A stretch of 41,871 bases of DNA from Bacteroidota bacterium (GTDB taxonomy: Bacteria > Bacteroidota > Bacteroidia > Chitinophagales > Saprospiraceae), in the NCBI GenBank assembly GCA_024743405.1, contig JANSWP010000063.1:1-41871 (forward strand), read 5' to 3'. Both the position numbers and the translations under genes were made by a program. The notes under the pieces are model-generated. The model was not told where the DNA came from. It did not search any database and saw only the letters and a program-made list of their open reading frames with translations. Shown one piece after another: positions 1-8,171 of the stretch (positions are counted from its first letter, which is position 1; each line of letters opens with the position of its first letter).

Positions 1-317
1 ATAATTCCCCGATTTGGACGGCTTCTTTTGACCTCATTTTTCATTTAACCTCAGTCAAAGTATCAACAATTATCCTTCATTTAAATAAAAACTGAGACCA
101 AAATAAACTCGTCGAAATCGTGAACTTATTATTTGTGCGTTACTAAGTAACGCCAAAAAAATAACTTGATCACCTGGACGACTTCTTTTGTTCCCATTCT
201 TCCTTAAAAAATACTTCCGTAGCCCAGCATGCAAGAATTTTTTAAGAAAAACTAGAACCAAAATAATTTTGTCCAATTGTCCAAATTATTCTTTCGTCCT
301 TACTAATCATCCAATTT
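1..317. repeat. Non-coding region with two degenerate direct repeat units
   Basis: The bases before the first gene hold no convincing CDS. Two related blocks lie about 161 bp apart. The first begins at 15 with GGACGGCTTCTTTTG and the second at 176 with GGACGACTTCTTTTG. The match continues through an AAAACTGAGACCAAAATAA / AAAACTAGAACCAAAATAA block (about 87 and 248) and ends near GTTACTAAGTAA / CTTACTAATCA. A short perfect hairpin, GCGTTAC-TAA-GTAACGC, lies at 137-153 in the first unit. I judge overall identity by eye at roughly 60 percent. The origin is unknown; decayed repeats or a duplicated leader are both possible. Confidence 0.5.
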
Positions 318-335
318 ATGCAAAACCTATACAAA

Positions 336-2726
336 ATGAGAACTTTCCAAACACTACTATTTTGCTTTTTTAGTACATTTATTTTTGCTCAAACTTTTGT
401 AAAGCTTGATGCAGTAGGAACAAATGACGGCTCTTCCTGGGACAATGCTTTCACTGACTTACAAGCTGCCTTCGATAATTCTGCATCTGGAGAAATATGG
501 GTCGCTGCTGGAACCTACACTCCGACTTTGGTCGATACTAATTCAACTTTTAGAATCGCGAATGCAGTTGATATTTATGGTGGCTTTGTGGGCACAGAGG
601 TGGCTTTAGCTGATAGAGATGTTCTAACTAATGTAACTATTTTCAGTGGAGACACTAATGGTGATGACATTCCAGGAAATACAACTTCTAATAGAACTGA
701 TAACACACGACATATTATCACAGTTGATAGTTTGATCGCGGGGGTGACTGTTTTTGATGGAATCACTTTTTCCGGAGGACATACTGGAGATAACGGGGAT
801 CTAGAATTGTGGCATAGAGCAGGTGGAGGTATATATAGTTATAGTCCTATTCTTGTTAACCAGTGCACCTTTATTGATAACTTTGGTAGGTCTGGTAGCG
901 GAGTATATGTACTTAGAGATGGACATGGATCCTCTTGTTCCAATTCATCATTTTCCTCCAATCGTGCCACCGCACAAGCTGGTGGATTTATGGCAAATGG
1001 AATTGAAAATTTGATGATTGAAAATTGTCAATTTGTCTCTAACACTACCGTTCGGGGGGCTCTTTATACTTTAAATTGTATAAATGCAACAATTACTAGT
1101 ACTAATTTTATCAATAACATTAACACAACTGGTTTTGGCGGCGCTTATTTTAACTGGAATTCTATAGGTGTACTTCTAGAAGATTGTGATTTTACTCAAA
1201 ATATGGCAAATAGTGCCGGAGCTGTTTATCATGATGGGCGAAATTTGGACAATGAAACGCCAACCAACTTTGTAATGAAAAATTGTAGTTTTATTGGAAA
1301 TTCCTCAACCAATAATACTGGAGCTCTGCAAAACTGGCAAGGGAGTGTAACCTTTGAAGATTGTATTTTTTCTGGTAATACCACTGGTGGTTCAGGGGGA
1401 CATTTGTCTTTATCTGCTGCTAATGAAACAGTTATTATGACAGGCTGTACCTTTGGAAACTCTGTTTCAGGAGGCTGGGGTGGTGCTCATACAGCCTATG
1501 GTGATAATGCCAATTTTCAAATTACTGATTGTATGTATGTAGCTAATTCAGCAGCTCAGTTGGGGGGAGCAGTGAATTGCGGTTTTAATGCTAAGGTTCT
1601 TTTCGATGATTGCCTTTTTCAAGAAAATACCTCAACTTCTTCTGCTGGAGGAGCTATTTCAATGCAAAATGACTCTACATCTTTGACTGTATTGAATTCA
1701 GAATTTGTGAGTAACGTATCCTTCTCTTCAAGCGGTGGAGCTATTCATGGAAATGACTCTCACGAAGTGGTAGTAGATAATTGTTATTTTGAAGCAAATA
1801 GCGCCAATTTTGGAGGGGCTATTAATTTGAGAGAAAGTAATGATGAACCTGAGGATGATTTTGCAAGTCTTATGGTCTCGAATTCAATTTTTAATTTTAA
1901 CCTGGCCAATGAACAAGGGGGGGCTATTAGTGTGGTAAATAATGATTTAACCGTTTACAATGCTGTTATTGTGAATAATATTGCGAGTGATCCAGGAACT
2001 GGAGGAGGAATCTCCTTTAATGTAGCAGACGAAAATACAGCAACAGCGAACATTTTGAACTCTACATTCGCTGATAATCTAGCAAACATAGGAGGTGCCA
2101 TCGGTAACTGGACGGGTACCATCAATGTCCAATCAGACATGACCATTCAAAATAATATTTTTAGAGGTGATGGTGTACCGAATTATGTTATCGAAGATGG
2201 GACTCCAAATTTGATTTCAAATGGAGGTAATTTCAGTGATGATAATACTATATCAGATATAGCTGTCTCAACCGATATTTTTGAAGATGATCCACTTTTT
2301 GAGGACGCAAATAATTTTGACTATCATATTCGAGGAGGTAGTCCGTGCATTGACGCTGGTGTTGATGCTGGTGCTCCTGAATTTGATTTAGAGGGAACTC
2401 CTAGAGTAGGTGCAGTAGATATCGGAGCTTATGAATTTGATCCTAATTCTGTCAGAGAAACTATCCTAGACAATGAAGGAATGTTAAATGTTTTCCCGAA
2501 CCCAACTCATGATTTTACGAAAGCTGAAATTAACAATCATTGGAAGGGAGATATTGCGATCCGATTATATAATGTTTTAGGGCAAGTTGCTTTAACACTT
2601 CAAATTGAAAAAGGGGCAGAAACGGTTCTTCAAGAAATTGATTTAACCAGTTTGAGAAATGGGGTATATCACCTGGTTGCATCAAATGGGACAGAAGCAA
2701 TCGTTCAAAAAATAACTAAATTCTAA
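336..2726 (+). CDS. Secreted right-handed beta-helix protein with T9SS C-terminal sorting domain
   Basis: A predicted surface or secreted protein of about 796 residues with no visible enzyme active site. An upstream in-frame ATG at 318 exists, but starting at 336 gives a clean signal peptide (MRTFQTLLFCFFSTFIFAQ). The body is a repeat-rich beta-helix: short units carry a cysteine-containing strand, F-x-x-N and GGA[IV], as in FEANSANFGGAI and FNFNLANEQGGAI. These resemble polymorphic outer-membrane-protein repeats and 'choice-of-anchor Q' proteins. The segment around SPCIDAGVDAGAP before the tail is typical of such bacteroidotal proteins. The last 80 or so residues (NVFPNPTHDF... to VQKITKF) form a type A T9SS sorting domain, so export through T9SS and cleavage or anchoring of the tail are expected. 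It is monocistronic and ends at a bidirectional terminator. Polysaccharide binding or adhesion is only inference. Confidence 0.85.
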   Translation: MRTFQTLLFCFFSTFIFAQTFVKLDAVGTNDGSSWDNAFTDLQAAFDNSASGEIWVAAGTYTPTLVDTNSTFRIANAVDIYGGFVGTEVALADRDVLTNVTIFSGDTNGDDIPGNTTSNRTDNTRHIITVDSLIAGVTVFDGITFSGGHTGDNGDLELWHRAGGGIYSYSPILVNQCTFIDNFGRSGSGVYVLRDGHGSSCSNSSFSSNRATAQAGGFMANGIENLMIENCQFVSNTTVRGALYTLNCINATITSTNFINNINTTGFGGAYFNWNSIGVLLEDCDFTQNMANSAGAVYHDGRNLDNETPTNFVMKNCSFIGNSSTNNTGALQNWQGSVTFEDCIFSGNTTGGSGGHLSLSAANETVIMTGCTFGNSVSGGWGGAHTAYGDNANFQITDCMYVANSAAQLGGAVNCGFNAKVLFDDCLFQENTSTSSAGGAISMQNDSTSLTVLNSEFVSNVSFSSSGGAIHGNDSHEVVVDNCYFEANSANFGGAINLRESNDEPEDDFASLMVSNSIFNFNLANEQGGAISVVNNDLTVYNAVIVNNIASDPGTGGGISFNVADENTATANILNSTFADNLANIGGAIGNWTGTINVQSDMTIQNNIFRGDGVPNYVIEDGTPNLISNGGNFSDDNTISDIAVSTDIFEDDPLFEDANNFDYHIRGGSPCIDAGVDAGAPEFDLEGTPRVGAVDIGAYEFDPNSVRETILDNEGMLNVFPNPTHDFTKAEINNHWKGDIAIRLYNVLGQVALTLQIEKGAETVLQEIDLTSLRNGVYHLVASNGTEAIVQKITKF

Positions 2727-2747
2727 AATAGCCTTTCTCAATTACTT

Positions 2748-2791
2748 TAGCCTCGAATATCAATGACCTTTGTCTTAGATGTTCGAGGCTA
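2748..2791. terminator. Bidirectional hairpin terminator between convergent genes
   Basis: The arms TAGCCTCGAA (2748-2757) and TTCGAGGCTA (2782-2791) are perfectly complementary around a 24-base loop, followed by ATTTTAATT on the plus strand. The right arm includes the stop codon of the minus-strand SGNH hydrolase, so the hairpin probably serves both convergent genes. Confidence 0.55.
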
Positions 2792-3571
2792 TTTTAATTG
2801 GTTCTGTATTTCTGAGTTGTTATAAATGAAACCTACAAAATCTTTTGCCCATATTTGATAGGTAAATTTTGAAGGATGTACGCCGTCACTAAAGAAATCT
2901 GAAGGTTTGCCCGTTAAGTTTAGTCTTTGGAGCCAGTCATTTAAATTTATTCTTTGAGCATTGTAATAAACATTCTCTTGCCCTTGTACAAGGTTTTCTA
3001 ACTCGTCACCTAATAATTCTACTAGATTTCCAATAGTAAATTTTATTAATGGAGTAAAAGCTGGAAACTCTTTGATGGGAGGCATATTGGTGAATACAAT
3101 TGGGACATTGTTGAATTTTTTCCTAATGATGGCTATTATATTTTTTATGGCTAATGCCCATAGCTTGGGGTTATTTAATGTAAAAGCATCGTTGCCGCCC
3201 AAGCCTATTACAACCAAGTCAGCTGTTTTTTCATCTATTTTTGGAATGATATTTTTATATACATCTTTAGCCTTTGATCCACTTTTTGCAAAAACTTTCC
3301 AGGTAATTGATCTGTCAAATTTTTTAGAAAGTTCTTTTGCAAAGTTTCCAGCAAAGCCATCTTCGTGTGTCCGAACTCCAACACCGGCGATAGTACTTTC
3401 TCCTATAAAGATTACACTTAATGGTTTTTTGAGATTCCTGGAAATTTTGCCATGTGGTTGTTGGGCTTCTGGCAAATTTGGGATCCTTCTTCTAATTTTT
3501 ATTCCCTGATAAAATAAGATAGGCAATAAAGGAATCACTAATAGAGAACCTAAATAATATTTATATCTCAT
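2789..3571 (-). CDS. SGNH/GDSL-type esterase or lipase family protein, membrane-anchored
   Basis: A predicted SGNH-fold serine hydrolase of 260 residues. Block I is IGESTIAG (residues 56-63), where S59 is the nucleophile and the usual GDS is replaced by GES. Block III is GLGGNDAF (G126, N127). Block V is DGVHPS, with D229 and H232 completing the triad. The N-terminus (residues 1-22) is hydrophobic and starts MRYKYYLGSLLVIPLLPILF, so the protein is probably held at the inner membrane or exported. The substrate cannot be told from sequence; this family includes acetyl-xylan, lysophospholipid and peptidoglycan O-acetyl esterases. The gene is divergent from the Clp-like ATPase. Its leader contains a 13-base match to the end of the inserted palindromic element found at 35.7 kb. 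Confidence 0.85.
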   Translation of the reverse strand: MRYKYYLGSLLVIPLLPILFYQGIKIRRRIPNLPEAQQPHGKISRNLKKPLSVIFIGESTIAGVGVRTHEDGFAGNFAKELSKKFDRSITWKVFAKSGSKAKDVYKNIIPKIDEKTADLVVIGLGGNDAFTLNNPKLWALAIKNIIAIIRKKFNNVPIVFTNMPPIKEFPAFTPLIKFTIGNLVELLGDELENLVQGQENVYYNAQRINLNDWLQRLNLTGKPSDFFSDGVHPSKFTYQIWAKDFVGFIYNNSEIQNQLK

Positions 3572-3581
3572 GACTATTTTT

Positions 3582-3594
3582 AAACATACTCTAA
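3582..3594. repeat. Solo copy of palindromic-element end (AAACATACTCTAA)
   Basis: These 13 bases are identical to the right end plus TAA flank of the element at 35702-35860. They lie 10 bases upstream of the start codon of the SGNH hydrolase. No matching left end is visible nearby, so this is either a relic of an element or a chance match. Confidence 0.35.
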
Positions 3595-3605
3595 CAATAT
3601 TTGGA

Positions 3606-3651
3606 GGTTCCGTTTTTTAAAAAGTAAATGACCAAAATGAAAAAACGAACC
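3606..3651. promoter_or_regulatory. Inverted repeat in divergent intergenic region
   Basis: GGTTCCGTTTTTT (3606-3618) is matched by AAAAAACGAACC (3640-3651), an inverted repeat of 12 bp with one bulged base. It lies midway between the divergent SGNH hydrolase and Clp-like ATPase genes. It could be an operator shared by both promoters or a terminator-like hairpin; no regulator is identified. Confidence 0.3.
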
Positions 3652-3702
3652 ATACCAATTTCAAAAAATGACTAGCTTTATCCCTAAATATTAACGTACC
3701 AA

Positions 3703-6003
3703 ATGGAAAAATTACAATATCCGCTTTTGTATTACCAGCTTAATGAATCTCTTATCTTAGGGATTTTGGTTGGTACAGAGATTCAATTGATTGAGAGCGA
3801 CTTAAAAAAAATGAAAACCGTCATCGGTACTTTTTTACAACGCCAATACAAGAAAAATGACGAATACCCTTATGTTGAAATACAAGACCCTAAACTTAAG
3901 ATAATTGAAGTAAATATACGACCTACCTATAAAGAACAAAATGGATCTTTTCCCTTGTCTAAAAAATTAATGGTGCCTATTCCTTTAGTTTACGGAGCTA
4001 CCACTCAAGGTACTTATGAATGTTATTTACCCCTATTTGAAGAAAGCTTTTACTATTATGATCCAAAGCAGTTTGAAGTACTTGCGCGGCATATCTGTAC
4101 TAACATTTTAAATAATAAAAGCCCTAGGGAACTCTATAGGTTAGTAAATTATCCTAAACCCAAACTAGATAAAGTGCCATTAAAGGTACATGAGGATCGA
4201 GAAATTGATTGGGACAATTGGAATGCTGGACGTCGGTTTGAAAATTTAGAACGGTTGGCAGAAAGACATCCCTTGCCAAAATCGGCACGTCGAGGAAAGG
4301 GAGCTTTTCCAGAAGCGGCTTGGGAGATGGACGAAAAAGTAAGTGAGATAATAGAAAAGATAGTCAATCAGAGAGCCAATTTATTAGTTGTTGGAAATCA
4401 TGGAGTTGGGAAAACTGCGGTATTGAGACAAGCTATTCGGAAAGTGACTAACAAATCCCCAAAAAGTGAATTGGACTATACCTTCTGGCGCATTATGCCT
4501 CAAAGAATTACAGCGAGCGCTAAATATTTGGGAGAATGGGAAGAGTCAGTAGAATGGCTAATTGAAGATTTGAATTCCGCTAATGGTATTCTTTGGACAG
4601 TTGATTTGATTCGGCTTTTACAAACTGGTGGTCGAAGTCCAGAAGTTAGTGTTGCAGCCTTTTTGATACCATTTATGCAACAAGGAAAGTTGCAATTGAT
4701 CGGTGAGGCTACCCTGCAAGAATTAGAAAGTATGCGCCGCTTTTTACCGGGCTTTGTAGAGAATTTTCAGATTGTACAAATTGATGAGCTATCAGATAAA
4801 ATTATTCAAAAAATTTTAGATAAATATGCTGATTTTTCTTCTAATAATTTAGGAATAGAAATTCCAGAAGCTGCCCGAGCACTTGCTTATAGGTTATTAT
4901 TAAGATATTATCCTTATGAGAGTTTTCCAGGTAAAGCAGTAAAATTTTTGGGGCAATGTGTGAGTATCGCTCAAATGAACGATCAAAAAATCGTAGGAAA
5001 AAATGAAGTAATTAAGAATTTTATTCGTCAAACTGGTCTGCCAGAACTATTCCTTCGGGATGATTTATTATTGGATCAAAAGGCTTTATCTGACTTTTTT
5101 AATAACCAAATTATTGGTCAGCCAAATGCTATTGAGAAACTCTGTGGTATCGTGAAAATATATAAAGCTGGCTTAAATAACCCTTACAAACCCATTACAA
5201 CCTTGCTATTTGCAGGGCCAACAGGAGTAGGAAAGACGGCTAGTGCAAAAGCGTTGGCTGACTATTTCTTTGGAATTGGGAAAATGAGGTCTCCTCTTAT
5301 CCGAATTGATATGAGTGAATTTCAATATCCGGATCAGATAACAAGGTTGATAGGTTCAGGCGGGCAGGCGGGACAGTTGGTGAAAAACATAAGGGAACGA
5401 CCCTTTGCCGTTTTACTATTAGATGAGGTAGAAAAAGCAAACCCTACCATTTTTGATGCATTATTAACGGTTTTGGATGAGGGGAAATTGGTAGATGCAT
5501 TTGGGAGAGTAACCAATTTTAGGAATACCATTATTATAATGACAACCAATTTGGGTGCATCAAATCGAAAATCAATAGGGTATAGTCAAACGGTTGATGA
5601 AGAGACTGTTTATTTGTCAGCGATCAAAAATTATTTTAGGCCAGAGTTTGTAAATCGAATTGATGGTATTGTCATGTTTAATGCCCTAAAGGAAGAAGAT
5701 ATCCGAAAAATTGCCAGGAAAGAATTGGAAGATTTGAAGCATAGAGAAGGGTTTATAAAAAAAGGATTGGTCTTGAATTTTTCTGATCAGGTTGTTAACT
5801 ATTTAGTGCAGATTGGATTCCATGAAAAATATGGAGCCCGACCATTACAAAGAGCGCTTGAAGACCATTTAATTAAACCTCTGTCTGGGTGGCTTTTGAA
5901 TAATAGAAATAGTAAGAATATGGAATTGAATATCGATTTTAAAGAGAAAATAATAGTAAAAAAAGGCAAGAAGCAGTTGAAGAATGAGGGTGAGAAAATG
6001 TAA
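3703..6003 (+). CDS. Double-AAA Clp/Hsp100-like ATPase with atypical N-domain
   Basis: A 766-residue protein with two AAA+ modules, probably an ATP-driven unfoldase of the Clp/Hsp100 class. The first module has Walker A GNHGVGKTA near residue 231. The second has GPTGVGKTA at 505, Walker B LLLDEVEKA near 572, sensor-1 TTNLGA and the C-terminal D2-small signature KYGARPLQRAL. The first module is odd. Where ClpB/ClpC have a Walker B like FIDEIH, this one reads ILWTVDLIRLL, so the Asp is present but the catalytic Glu is missing; D1 may bind but not hydrolyse ATP. The first 165 residues do not resemble the Clp_N repeats, and no long ClpB middle coiled coil is evident between modules. I see no clear ClpP-binding loop. 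Function as a disaggregase, protease partner or specialised remodeller is open. Confidence 0.85.
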   Translation: MEKLQYPLLYYQLNESLILGILVGTEIQLIESDLKKMKTVIGTFLQRQYKKNDEYPYVEIQDPKLKIIEVNIRPTYKEQNGSFPLSKKLMVPIPLVYGATTQGTYECYLPLFEESFYYYDPKQFEVLARHICTNILNNKSPRELYRLVNYPKPKLDKVPLKVHEDREIDWDNWNAGRRFENLERLAERHPLPKSARRGKGAFPEAAWEMDEKVSEIIEKIVNQRANLLVVGNHGVGKTAVLRQAIRKVTNKSPKSELDYTFWRIMPQRITASAKYLGEWEESVEWLIEDLNSANGILWTVDLIRLLQTGGRSPEVSVAAFLIPFMQQGKLQLIGEATLQELESMRRFLPGFVENFQIVQIDELSDKIIQKILDKYADFSSNNLGIEIPEAARALAYRLLLRYYPYESFPGKAVKFLGQCVSIAQMNDQKIVGKNEVIKNFIRQTGLPELFLRDDLLLDQKALSDFFNNQIIGQPNAIEKLCGIVKIYKAGLNNPYKPITTLLFAGPTGVGKTASAKALADYFFGIGKMRSPLIRIDMSEFQYPDQITRLIGSGGQAGQLVKNIRERPFAVLLLDEVEKANPTIFDALLTVLDEGKLVDAFGRVTNFRNTIIIMTTNLGASNRKSIGYSQTVDEETVYLSAIKNYFRPEFVNRIDGIVMFNALKEEDIRKIARKELEDLKHREGFIKKGLVLNFSDQVVNYLVQIGFHEKYGARPLQRALEDHLIKPLSGWLLNNRNSKNMELNIDFKEKIIVKKGKKQLKNEGEKM

Positions 6004-6025
6004 ACTAGAATTAAATTTTCTCACC
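5989..6025. terminator. Hairpin overlapping the Clp-like stop codon
   Basis: GGTGAGAAAAT (5989-5999) and ATTTTCTCACC (6015-6025) are perfect 11-bp arms around a 15-base loop that contains the stop codon of the plus-strand ATPase. It sits between two convergent genes and may act as a bidirectional terminator. Confidence 0.45.
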
Positions 6026-6033
6026 TTTAATGG

Positions 6034-6924
6034 CTAGTCAGCCGCTTCTTTTTTTGCCCAATAGCGTGCTAATCCTGCAACACTCATCCATGATGGATTT
6101 GCGCCTTCGTATCTTGCTAAGTCTTCACCCTCAACTCCTCCGGCAACCAATTGTTTTTTTACATATTCTTGAAATAAAGGGGTGATTTCTTTTTTAGATA
6201 GGTTATTGTCTAGAAAAGGTTTTATCCAATTTGCCCAGTTTTGCAGCCTCCCTTCTAGTTCGACTAGATGAGTTTTAACGGCTGTTATTTTCCCGTAATG
6301 GGTCAAATAAAGAGCGTCAAACCGCCGAGTTTTGATAAGCCGTATGGAGGCTTTCCAGTCTTCTATATTGATATCAGGAGGTGGGCATGGTGGGACAACA
6401 ATACCATTACCAATTTTACATCCAGCGACATCCCCTGCAATAAGTTCATTACCGATTTGCCAAGCGATATGATGAACAGCATGTCCAGGTGTATGCCAGG
6501 CTTTGACCTTAATATTTCCAATCTTAACTTTTTCCTTGTGTGGTACTGTCCAGATATTTTCTTGAGGTATTGGATGTAGTTCCCCCCATAGTCGATCCAT
6601 ATCATCTTGATAAATTCTCTTGGCCGAGTTATAAAGCTTCTCAGGATTAACCATATGCCTTTCGCCGGCTGGATGCATATAGATTGTCGAACCGTTTTTT
6701 GCAAAAGCCCAAGCAGCACCTGCATGGTCAAGATGAATATGAGTTATAAAAACGTGTCGAATATCTTTAATTTGATACCCATGTTCACTCAACCGTTTTT
6801 CTAAAATCGGTAAAGTGGAGTGAGGTCCAGTTTCGAATAAAATTGGACCCTCAGATGACTCAACCAAAAATGAAGCAATGGTTTCAGAGTGTCCCAAAAA
6901 ATTTAAGTCCATTACCTTTATCAT
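6034..6924 (-). CDS. MBL-fold metallo-hydrolase
   Basis: A 296-residue member of the metallo-beta-lactamase superfamily. The dinuclear metal motif is THIHLDHAG (H62, H64, D66, H67), followed by WHTPGHAVHH (third-metal-ligand His), GDVAG (bridging Asp) and LTHYG (last His). These give a complete set of ligands, so an active hydrolase is expected. The overall form is closer to glyoxalase II-like or lactonase-like hydrolases than to antibiotic lactamases. The substrate is unknown. There is no signal peptide, so the protein is probably cytoplasmic. The gene is convergent with the Clp-like ATPase and appears monocistronic; a codon 4 residues downstream (MDLNFLG) is an alternative start. Confidence 0.88.
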   Translation of the reverse strand: MIKVMDLNFLGHSETIASFLVESSEGPILFETGPHSTLPILEKRLSEHGYQIKDIRHVFITHIHLDHAGAAWAFAKNGSTIYMHPAGERHMVNPEKLYNSAKRIYQDDMDRLWGELHPIPQENIWTVPHKEKVKIGNIKVKAWHTPGHAVHHIAWQIGNELIAGDVAGCKIGNGIVVPPCPPPDINIEDWKASIRLIKTRRFDALYLTHYGKITAVKTHLVELEGRLQNWANWIKPFLDNNLSKKEITPLFQEYVKKQLVAGGVEGEDLARYEGANPSWMSVAGLARYWAKKEAAD

Positions 6925-7561
6925 GATTCAGACTGAAATTTGGTGTAGCAGAATAGGAGCATAAGACTAAGGCGTTGTTATTTTAGAAGTAAAGTAAATC
7001 TTAATGCGCCTTTCAGCGTTTGTTGATAAAATTAACACAAGTGGTCAATATTATGGGATTCAATATTATCATTATGGTTCACCGAGGAGCAGATTTGCAA
7101 AGCAATAGCAATATAAAAAAGGCTTTTTAGTCCAATTTATAACTTGTACGGTCGTTTTACATTTGGATTCAATTTTTTGGAATTTCAAGACCTTTCAATT
7201 TTTTAGAAGTCTTGATTTTTCTGAACTGAGCGTCAGAGCGAGGAAAGAATTTCGTAGCAAAGATACTAGGAAATAAATCAATTGTGTTTTTCGTTTCGCT
7301 CTTTATTGTGTTTTACCGGCTCAAATTACGAAATTTCCAAAAATCAGAAAAGAATTACGGGTCGAGTTTATTTTTTTTCTGTTTTAATTGGATCAGTATT
7401 TGGATTTATGGTCTTTTTGAAAATAAAACCAATGTCTTTCCCTCAAAATCATTGCTTAAAAATATATTTGCATAAAATTTCAAAACTAAAGACCCTGAAA
7501 ATTCATTGTTATTTTTTTAATTTTTTCATATTGAAATAAACAAATCATAAAATATTAAAAA
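6925..7561. other. 637-bp gene-free region between MBL hydrolase and lipoprotein
   Basis: This AT-rich divergent intergenic region has no convincing CDS. An 85-codon ORF here is low complexity and resembles nothing. I see a direct repeat of TTCAATTTTTT (about 7168 and 7195) and a 7-bp inverted repeat TCAAGAC/GTCTTGA (about 7184-7214). On the minus strand the octamer TATCTTTG at 7258-7265 fits the bacteroidotal -7 consensus TAnnTTTG. If used, it would give the MBL gene a leader of more than 300 bases or start a separate RNA. Confidence 0.35.
7258..7265 (-). promoter_or_regulatory. Candidate -7 promoter element TATCTTTG
   Basis: The minus-strand octamer matches TAnnTTTG, the Bacteroidota primary sigma factor -7 box. 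No clear -33 TTTG partner is visible. The downstream gene (MBL hydrolase) starts over 330 bases away, so this is tentative. Confidence 0.25.
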
Positions 7562-8080
7562 ATGAAATACATTTTATCCTCTTTGCTGATTGCATTCTTG
7601 ATTTCTTCTTGTGTGGATGATTCGACAGGACCAAGCGATTCTGAAAAAGGAACAAATCCTCCTGTTAGTTCTTCCCAAAATTGCTATAATGAATTAGATT
7701 CTGTTGAAAAGAAAGTTTTTGACATATTGTCTCATGATTTCTGGGTAGTTACTGGTTTTCATAAAATTAATGATAAAGAAGCTTCTAAGACGAATAAAGG
7801 AAGATGGTATCAGTTAAGACCAGATTGTACTTTTACTGTTGGTCATTTTGACAAAGAACTATCTACTGGAACTTGGAACCTTGAACAAACAGGTACACAT
7901 ATTCGGTTGAATGCAGAGGATGTATCAGAGGATGGACTTTGGCGAATGCAAATTAAAGCGGATGGTTCAATGTTGGTTTTTGTTGGAACTGAAGCTTACT
8001 CCACAACGGGAGTTCAACAGCGTATAGAAAACTTGTTATTTGCGCCGAAAAGCCCAAAAGAAATGGGTTGGCACGAATAA
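7562..8080 (+). CDS. Lipocalin-like lipoprotein
   Basis: A 172-residue exported lipoprotein. The signal peptide ends in a lipobox, FLISSC with the acylated Cys at residue 17, followed by acidic residues (DDSTGPSDSE). The mature region reads as a small beta-barrel: GRWYQLRPDCTFTVGHF, STGTWNLEQTGTHIRLN and DGLWRMQIKADGSMLVFVG are alternating beta strands with the W-x-l and G-x-W spacing of lipocalin-like domains in Bacteroidota. No enzyme motif is present. It lies 91 bases upstream of the amylase lipoprotein in the same orientation, which suggests co-transcription, but no functional link is proven. Confidence 0.7.
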   Translation: MKYILSSLLIAFLISSCVDDSTGPSDSEKGTNPPVSSSQNCYNELDSVEKKVFDILSHDFWVVTGFHKINDKEASKTNKGRWYQLRPDCTFTVGHFDKELSTGTWNLEQTGTHIRLNAEDVSEDGLWRMQIKADGSMLVFVGTEAYSTTGVQQRIENLLFAPKSPKEMGWHE

Positions 8081-8171
8081 TATACGCATTAAACTTTCGC
8101 TGGTATTTGCAACTTTTTTACAGTTTTTTTATTAATTGAAAGTGTTGAATTTTGAGCGCTAAAATTTATCC

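Noticed and set aside
70-276. 68-codon minus ORF in the first 300 bases
   Set aside because: It runs across the two degenerate direct repeats, has no recognisable protein features and overlaps an equally weak plus-strand ORF.
7282-7539. 85-codon ORF upstream of the lipocalin-like gene
   Set aside because: It is low complexity, F/L/K-rich, overlaps another frame of similar quality and has no domain or conserved pattern. It looks like AT-rich intergenic sequence.
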